Source: Methanofollis liminatans DSM 4140
GTDB taxonomy: Archaea > Halobacteriota > Methanomicrobia > Methanomicrobiales > Methanofollaceae
Reading direction: 5' to 3'
DNA length: 64,000 nucleotides
Assembly (NCBI RefSeq): GCF_000275865.1
Contig: NZ_CM001555.1
Location: 1,515,099-1,579,098 of the forward strand
The notes beneath the pieces were generated by a model. That model worked only from the letters and a program-made list of their open reading frames with translations, had not been told where the DNA came from and did not search any database. Below, one piece after another: positions 59,306 through 64,000 of this stretch (positions are counted from its first letter, which is position 1; each line of letters begins with the position of its first letter). The translations under genes were made by a program, and so were the position numbers.

Positions 59306-60250
59306 ATGCTGAGCGTGAACGAACAGGCCCTTGATATATTTAACGACATCTTCGAATATCCTGAAGACTACAATGCCGCCGCCCACGAACTGGACAACGG
59401 TGCGCGGATCGTCGATGCGGGCGTAAGCGTAGAAGGTGGATACCGGGCAGGACGCGTCTTCACGGACATCTGCCTCGGCGGTCTCGCCGAGATCAACTTC
59501 ACCATGGGACAGATCAAGGGGATCCCGATGCCCTTCATCGAGGTCTCCACCGATTTCCCGGCGATCGCCTGCCTCGGCGCCCAGAAAGCAGGATGGACCG
59601 TCAAGGTCGGCAACTACTTTGCGATGGGATCGGGACCGGCACGCGCCCTCTCCCTCAAGCCGAAGCACACCTATGAGGTGATCGGCTACGAGGACGAGTG
59701 CGATACGGCCGTGATCTGCCTGGAGAGCGACCACCTCCCCAACGGCGAGGTCATGCAGAAGATCGCCGAGTCCTGCAAGGTTGACGTCGCCAACACCTGC
59801 GCCATCGTCGCCCCGACCTCCTCGATCGTCGGGTCCATCCAGGTCGCCGGCCGCTGTGTCGAGACCGCCGTCTACAAGCTGAACGAACTCGGGTTCGACA
59901 CCAGAAAGATCATCTCCGGCTTCGGCACCGCACCGATTCCGCCGGTCCGCGGCCCCAAGCTCGCGATGGGTGTCACCAACGACGCCACCATCTACCACGG
60001 CCAGATCTCCCTGACGATGAAGGCGCCCGAGATCAAGGACTACCTCGAGAAGATTCCGTCCTGCACGTCGCAGGGCTACGGCAAGCCTTTCAACGAGATC
60101 TTCAAGGAGGCGGGCTACGACTTCTACAAGATCGACACCTCGCTCTTCTCGCCGGCAGAAGTGATCATCAACGAGCTCTCCGAGGGCGTCATCTACCGCG
60201 TCGGCGGCGTGAACCCCGAAGTGACCCTGAAGTCCTTCGGGCTTCAGTGA
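59306..60250 (+). CDS. mch: Methenyltetrahydromethanopterin cyclohydrolase
   Basis: 314 residues. GGYRAGRVFTDICLGGLAEI, STDFPAIACLGAQKAGWTV, GSGPARALSLKPKHTYE and GYGKPFNEIFKEAGYDFYKID are conserved Mch blocks. It converts formyl-H4MPT to methenyl-H4MPT in CO2-reducing methanogenesis, in the cytoplasm. ATG 59306 follows a GGTGATATTT ribosome-binding site; the 18 upstream codons are leader. An eight-T run at 60256-60263, six bp after the stop, is the terminator. Confidence 0.98.
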   Translation: MLSVNEQALDIFNDIFEYPEDYNAAAHELDNGARIVDAGVSVEGGYRAGRVFTDICLGGLAEINFTMGQIKGIPMPFIEVSTDFPAIACLGAQKAGWTVKVGNYFAMGSGPARALSLKPKHTYEVIGYEDECDTAVICLESDHLPNGEVMQKIAESCKVDVANTCAIVAPTSSIVGSIQVAGRCVETAVYKLNELGFDTRKIISGFGTAPIPPVRGPKLAMGVTNDATIYHGQISLTMKAPEIKDYLEKIPSCTSQGYGKPFNEIFKEAGYDFYKIDTSLFSPAEVIINELSEGVIYRVGGVNPEVTLKSFGLQ

Positions 60251-60255
60251 ATACG

Positions 60256-60263
60256 TTTTTTTT
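60256..60263 (+). terminator. T-run terminator after mch
   Basis: Eight consecutive T immediately after the mch stop codon, preceded by no stable hairpin; a typical archaeal intrinsic termination signal for a highly expressed gene. Confidence 0.55.
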
Positions 60264-60301
60264 AGAGAATTGAGAGGGGGAGGAAATGATCCTCCCCGCG
60301 A

Positions 60302-60883
60302 TTATCTGACCCAGTCGATCTCGGGTTCGCGCCGCGGCGGTTTTTCAGGAATCTCCTTCGGGTAGCCCAGGACGATCGGCGCCACGATCATCCAGCCTTC
60401 TGGCACCTTCAGGGCCTTCATCAGGTCGGGGTTGTCGGCGACCGGGCCCGCAGCCCCGATCCAGCAGCTCCCGACCCCGAGCGCATGGGCGGCAAGCATC
60501 ATGGTCCCGGCGCAGAGCGTGCAGTCATAGGTGCTGAAACGGTTTTTTTCGTCCCCGAGAACGAGGACCAGGACCGCCGCACCATAGAAGATGTTGAACT
60601 CCTTTGAAGCGAGCAGTTTTTTCTGCTCCACGGCTTCGGGAGCGGTCATATCCTTCAGGCTGAGGAGGAGGATTGGTTTGCAGTAGTCGGAGATCCTCTT
60701 CATCAGGTCGTGGTCGCGGACGACGACAAAACGCCACGGCTGGAGGCCGAGCGTTGTCGGGGCATGGATCCCCGCATGGATGATCGAGAGCACGGTCTCG
60801 TCGTCAAGGTAGCGGCCCTCATAGGCGCGGATGCTCCGCCTCCCCATGATGGCGTCCATGACTTCTTCGGTATGTGGTGGCAT
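60302..60883 (-). CDS. Nitroreductase-family flavoprotein
   Basis: 193 residues. FMN-binding pattern MGRRSIRAYEGRYLDDETVL, GIHAPTTLGLQPWRFVVVRD, ALGVGSCWIGAAGPVADNP and IVLGYPKEIPEKPPRREPEIDWV are standard. It is a second member of this family in the window but not a close duplicate of the one at 23060. ATG 60883 is preferred to 60901: a TTTATTAT box only about 10 bp before the latter would put the transcription start near 60885. Confidence 0.9.
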   Translation of the reverse strand: MPPHTEEVMDAIMGRRSIRAYEGRYLDDETVLSIIHAGIHAPTTLGLQPWRFVVVRDHDLMKRISDYCKPILLLSLKDMTAPEAVEQKKLLASKEFNIFYGAAVLVLVLGDEKNRFSTYDCTLCAGTMMLAAHALGVGSCWIGAAGPVADNPDLMKALKVPEGWMIVAPIVLGYPKEIPEKPPRREPEIDWVR

Positions 60884-61002
60884 AGGAACGCCTTCTTGCA
60901 TACCGGCATAATAAAGGTTCGTTGGGGTTCAGGGCAGGGGGCACCCGGCACATGGATTGATGAGGTTCGGCGTCGATTAACGGGTACAGAGGTTGAAGCG
61001 TC

Positions 61003-61596
61003 ATGTCTGAAGAAATCACTATTGGAAAGGAGTTCAAACCGGCCCCCCGGTTCAGGGCCTATTACTTCCTTTCTCTGATCATCGTTATCGTTTTTCTGGT
61101 CGCCTTTGCGATCCTCCCGGCCATTTTCGCCGGCGCCCCCCTCCCGGTGATACTCGGGATCGCCCTCGTGATCTCGGCGATCGCCGTCTTTGTCGGCGCA
61201 TGGATCCCGATGTACTACCAGAGCATCCTCTACCACCTGACGCCGACCGAGATGACCTGGCGGCGGGGCGTCTGGTTCAGGCAGACCGGGATCGTGCCCT
61301 ACAACCGGATCACAAACGTCGATATCATCCAGGGGCCGGTGATGCGCTATTTCGGCATCTCTGACCTCCGCATCCAGACCGCCGGATACTCGGCGCAGCA
61401 GCAGGCCGAGATCAAACTGATGGGCATCGAGGAGCCCGAGCCCCTCAGGGAACTGATCATGGCGCAGGTGAGGGGACGAGCGCCGGTGGCGGCGGCGACC
61501 GGCGGTGCAGAGACGTCCGGGGAGGAAGGCGACGTGATCGCGGAACTGCGGGCGATCAGGCGCCTGCTCGAAGGGATGGCCGGGGAAAAACGCTAG
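61003..61596 (+). CDS. PH-domain (YdbS/bPH2-like) membrane protein
   Basis: 197 residues. Two TM helices (YYFLSLIIVIVFLVAFAILP; ILGIALVISAIAVFVGAW) are followed by a bacterial-PH domain (YHLTPTEMTWRRGVWFRQTGIVPYNRITNVDIIQGPVMRYFGISDLRIQ), in which the RxG-ITNVDI-QGPxxR pattern is diagnostic. A flexible tail ends in an amphipathic helix (VIAELRAIRRLLEGM). Function in archaea unknown. Confidence 0.9.
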   Translation: MSEEITIGKEFKPAPRFRAYYFLSLIIVIVFLVAFAILPAIFAGAPLPVILGIALVISAIAVFVGAWIPMYYQSILYHLTPTEMTWRRGVWFRQTGIVPYNRITNVDIIQGPVMRYFGISDLRIQTAGYSAQQQAEIKLMGIEEPEPLRELIMAQVRGRAPVAAATGGAETSGEEGDVIAELRAIRRLLEGMAGEKR

Positions 61597-61728
61597 CGGC
61601 ACCGGGTGATCGCCGCCCCCTCCCCTCCTGCGGGGCGGTGCAATCGGAGTGTTCCAGCCCTGCCAGAGAGAGAACCGGGAGGGCAACAGAGATATATGAT
61701 CCAAGGTGCAACAATAAACGGTATTTCG
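61597..61728 (+). promoter_or_regulatory. Upstream region of tRNA-Val
   Basis: 132 bp without a gene. GAGATATATGATC (about 61690-61702) is a TATA element about 30-35 bp before the mature tRNA 5' end, the right place for its promoter. Confidence 0.5.
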
Positions 61729-61802
61729 GGGCTTGTGGTCTAGTCGGTTATGACGTCGCCCTTACACGGCGAAGATCCCCGGTTCGAGTCCGGGCAGGCC
61801 CA
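61729..61802 (+). tRNA. tRNA-Val (anticodon TAC)
   Basis: 74-nt cloverleaf. Acceptor GGGCTTG pairs with CAGGCCC (one G-T pair); anticodon arm TCGCC-CTTACAC-GGCGA gives anticodon TAC; T arm CCCGG-TTCGAGT-CCGGG is canonical; discriminator A. CCA is not encoded (A is followed by TGGG). No intron. A seven-T run at about 61807-61813 terminates it. Confidence 0.95.
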
Positions 61803-61808
61803 TGGGTT

Positions 61809-61982
61809 TTTTTGATAAACTGCGAATAAAACAGGGCAGATTCTAGTTTTAGAAATCAAAAGTAGCAAATCGATGAACCGAGAAGCATTCGGGACCGATT
61901 CCCGTAAGAATTCATCCGCCTCACGCGAGAGCGCGATGTGTCTGGCAACCATTTTTCGCACGTAATTCTTTCCTTTTGCCAT
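61809..61982 (-). pseudogene. Remnant of a ribbon-helix-helix/antitoxin-like gene beside tRNA-Val
   Basis: Fifty-eight codons from ATG 61982: MAKGKNYVRKMVARHIALSR … EADEFLRESVPNASRFIDLL. The RHIALSREADEFL and VPNASRFID patterns match short archaeal RHH/CopG-type DNA-binding proteins. The reading frame then degenerates and runs on through the tRNA gene, stopping only at 61740 within it, so no normal C-terminus exists. Best explained as a truncated remnant, perhaps left by insertion or excision at the tRNA 3' end. A short intact protein cannot be excluded. Confidence 0.5.
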
Positions 61983-62129
61983 TTTACCATCGTCTCTATC
62001 CAATTACCTCCTGTAGCCACAGATGGCCATCAGAGGTCACGCTTCACATTCAAAACGGCCGCAGCCTGCACAAAACTACCGGTTAATATACTCCCGATAC
62101 CATACGTACATGAGAGACGGTACACAGAG
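61983..62129. other. Intergenic region before the PhoU/TrkA_C gene
   Basis: 147 bp; TTAATATACTCC at about 62083-62095 is a TATA-like element some 35-45 bp upstream of the ATG at 62130. Nothing else recognised; the in-frame extension of the downstream gene through this stretch lacks any conserved sequence. Confidence 0.4.
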
Positions 62130-63323
62130 ATGATGGAAGTCGAGTATCAGCCGACCAGCCTCAAGGATGTCCTCATCGAGATGAAGGACATCTCCGAGCT
62201 GATGGTTGACCTTGCCTATTCTGCGATCCTCTTCGAGAGCCGGGAGATCGCCGGCGAAATCGAGAACCTCGAAGAGATCATGAACCGCCACACCTACCAG
62301 GCGCGCATCTCCGGGATGCTCGGTGCCAGAAGGGTCGAAGAGGCGGAATCGATGAGCGGGCTCCTGCAGATCGCCGAGTCGGCTGAACGGATCGCCAACT
62401 CGGCCACCGAGATCGCACGGATCATCAGGAGAGGGGCAAAGTTCCCGCAAAAACTGCGCGAAGCCCTTCCCGAGGCCGAAGAGGTGACCGTGCGGGTCGA
62501 GGTCGCCCCCCACGCCCTGCTCGACGGAACGACCCTCGGCGAGGTGAAACTCCAGAGCCGTTCAGGGATGCGGGTGATCGCCATCAGGCGCGGAAACGGC
62601 TGGATCTACGATCCCGACAAACGCTCCGTGATCAGAGGCGGGGACATCCTCCTTGCAAAGGGGATCGGTGCCGGCGTGGCGCCGCTCCATACGATGGCCG
62701 GAGCCACCCCCGAGCCCCACCGCGAATGGGCGCGGGCCGGGTGCGTCGACGATCTCGACCGGGCCGTCGCCCTGATGATCGAGATGAAAAACCTCTCGGA
62801 ACTCGCCGTTGGTCTCGCCTACACCGCCCTCCTCTTCACCAACGAAGACCTCGCACGTGAGGTCAGAGCCCTTGAAGGGCGGATGGAGGATATGCGCTAC
62901 CAGTTCGACCTCTGGGTGCTGGAAGCAGCGAAACGCATCGAGAACGTGGAGTACCTCAGGGGCCTCCTCCACCTCTCCTCATTCGCAGAGACGATCGCAG
63001 AAGCGGCGTCTGCAATCGCCGACGTTCTCCTCCGCGATATCGAGATCCCCCCGGTGTTCAGGATGATCGTTCGGGAGTCCGACGAGATCATCACCCGTTT
63101 CGAGGTGGAAGAAGGATCAGCGCTTGCGAACCGAAGCCTGAAAGAGATGTCCCTCGCTACCGTCACCGGCATGGTCGTGCTTGCGATCAGGCGCGGCGGA
63201 GAGCGCTGGACATACAGGCCGGGCAGAGACGAGCGCCTCTTCGCCGGCGACCTCATCGTCGCGAAGGGGCGGCGGGACGGCGAAGAGCAACTCGCAACCC
63301 TCTGCTCGGGTAAAAATACATAA
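62130..63323 (+). CDS. Tandem PhoU/TrkA_C potassium-channel-accessory protein
   Basis: About 397 residues made of two similar halves. Each half has a PhoU-like helical bundle (LIEMKDISELMVDLAYSAIL … AESAERIANSATEIA; MIEMKNLSELAVGLAYTALL … SFAETIAEAASAIA) followed by a TrkA_C (RCK_C) domain (TLGEVKLQSRSGMRVIAIRR … RGGDILLAKG; SLKEMSLATVTGMVVLAIRR … FAGDLIVAKG). It is an internal duplication of a regulatory unit usually found with archaeal potassium channels. No TM segments; no channel gene is adjacent in the window. ATG 62130 (or 62133) chosen. Confidence 0.88.
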   Translation: MMEVEYQPTSLKDVLIEMKDISELMVDLAYSAILFESREIAGEIENLEEIMNRHTYQARISGMLGARRVEEAESMSGLLQIAESAERIANSATEIARIIRRGAKFPQKLREALPEAEEVTVRVEVAPHALLDGTTLGEVKLQSRSGMRVIAIRRGNGWIYDPDKRSVIRGGDILLAKGIGAGVAPLHTMAGATPEPHREWARAGCVDDLDRAVALMIEMKNLSELAVGLAYTALLFTNEDLAREVRALEGRMEDMRYQFDLWVLEAAKRIENVEYLRGLLHLSSFAETIAEAASAIADVLLRDIEIPPVFRMIVRESDEIITRFEVEEGSALANRSLKEMSLATVTGMVVLAIRRGGERWTYRPGRDERLFAGDLIVAKGRRDGEEQLATLCSGKNT

Positions 63324-63349
63324 GCATTATCATTCAAGAGAGTACGAAG

Positions 63350-64000
63350 ATGGCGAATCAAGAAGATACGATAATCTATTCCCTCGGCCCGAACTGCGGG
63401 ATCGGGGAGATCGAAGAAGGGAAAACCTATGCAGGGACCGTTCAGGGCTTTGCAAACTTCGGAACCTTCGTCCAGTTGAACGCCCGGCTCAAGGGACTGA
63501 TCCACAAGAGCAACATGGTCCAGGAGCACCAGGAGCGCGAGCAGATCTTTGTAAAGGTCATCAATATCAGGAACAACGGGAACATTGACCTTGCAGAGGT
63601 CCTGCCCCGGGTGTACCGGCTCGAGACCGTCACCAGGCAGGTTCGTGTGACAAAAATGGGCGATCTCTCATCGCAGGTCGGCAGGAGCGTCACCCTCGAA
63701 GCCTCGGTCGCCCAGATCAAGCAGACGAGCGGGCCGACGATCTTCACCCTCGTCGACGAGTCCGGGAGCGGCAACGCCGCCGCCTTCATCGAGGCCGGCG
63801 TCCGGGCATATCCAGAGATCGAACTCGGAAGCACCGTGATGGTCAGCGGAGAGGTGATGCGCCGGCAGAACCAGCTCCAGATCGAGGTCAGCTCCATGGA
63901 GGCGCTCACCGGCGAGGACGCACAGAGGGTGCACGACCGGATCGAGGCAGCCCTCGACGCCCGCGCCGAACCCGCAGATATCCCCCTCCTGATCGAGAGC
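63350..64000 (+). CDS. S1/OB-fold nucleic-acid protein, probably DHH phosphoesterase (5' part)
   Basis: 217 codons to the window edge with no stop. Residues about 24-75 form an S1 domain (GKTYAGTVQGFANFGTFVQL, GLIHKSNM, KVINIRNNGNIDLAE). Residues about 105-185 form an OB-fold (SVTLEASVAQIKQTSGPTIF, LVDESGSGNAAAFIEAG, GSTVMVSGEVMRRQNQLQIE). This S1-OB architecture begins the large archaeal DHH-family (RecJ/GAN-like) phosphoesterases of methanogens; the DHH part would lie outside the window. ATG 63350, 26 bp after the upstream gene. Confidence 0.8.
   Translation, partial: MANQEDTIIYSLGPNCGIGEIEEGKTYAGTVQGFANFGTFVQLNARLKGLIHKSNMVQEHQEREQIFVKVINIRNNGNIDLAEVLPRVYRLETVTRQVRVTKMGDLSSQVGRSVTLEASVAQIKQTSGPTIFTLVDESGSGNAAAFIEAGVRAYPEIELGSTVMVSGEVMRRQNQLQIEVSSMEALTGEDAQRVHDRIEAALDARAEPADIPLLIES

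Noticed and set aside
61740-62003. Intact 87-residue protein ending in ACPDSNRGSSPCKGDVITD
   Set aside because: The end is a translation of the antisense strand of tRNA-Val, a common annotation artefact; kept only as a gene remnant.

Overview
This looks like a 64 kb chromosomal window from a GC-rich methanogenic archaeon, most likely of the order Methanomicrobiales (a Methanoculleus/Methanofollis-type genome); the genus is a guess. The grounds are methenyl-H4MPT cyclohydrolase, methanogenesis marker 12, a methanopterin-pathway RFA-P synthase, archaeal translation genes (aEF1A, S10, L7Ae, S28e, L24e), an Orc1/Cdc6 initiator, a CetZ-type tubulin, TATA-box promoters and GGTGA/GGAGG ribosome-binding sites.

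Layout. 1-5031: three secreted DUF3344-like surface proteins with a MacB/LolCDE-type ABC transporter. 5148-5684: an orphan with an antitoxin-like N-terminus. 5790-28203: the cobalamin region. Leftward from 22112, cbiT-cbiL-cbiF-cbiG-cbiH-cbiC-cbiD-cbiE form a tightly coupled operon. After a GC-rich repeat array come cbiA, a Gate-domain membrane protein, a PEGA surface protein, cobN and a fused chlI/chlD. Further right are a divergent PadR-type regulator with a degenerate methyltransferase domain, then an archaeal cobT, cobZ and cobS (lower-ligand assembly). TraB, a YkgJ protein, a nitroreductase and guaAA lie in between. 28238-29396: a siroheme Fe-S sulfite-reductase-like protein and a small cysteine protein.

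29573-45480: aEF1A-S10, an Agl23-like membrane protein, a surface coiled-coil protein paired with CetZ, a glycan/lipid gene string (FAD enzyme, GT2, flippase-like protein, DUF2298), then L7Ae-S28e-L24e-ndk, marC, a nitrilase, a DUF457-like protein and threonine synthase. 46448-49306: pyruvate:ferredoxin oxidoreductase porCDAB. 49509-51384: an AT-richer three-gene cassette with a secreted protein carrying a caspase-like His/Cys arrangement. 51563-60883: a membrane-anchored HTH protein, marker 12, epimerase, small exporter, apgM, a chorismate-lyase/RFA-P-synthase fusion, a zinc-motif protein, orc1/cdc6, mch and a nitroreductase. 61003-64000: a PH-domain membrane protein, tRNA-Val(TAC) with a ribbon-helix-helix gene remnant beside it, a duplicated PhoU/TrkA_C protein and the start of an S1/OB-fold nucleic-acid protein.

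The most unusual items are a modular ~255 bp GC-rich repeat family at three loci (15794-16410, 32882-33350, 46040-46380); the clan-CD-like peptidase cassette; the enzyme fusion at 55762; a K-turn-like leader before L7Ae; and a terminator-like hairpin inside the start of the Agl23 gene. No CRISPR array, rRNA gene, intact insertion sequence or recognisable replication origin was seen.
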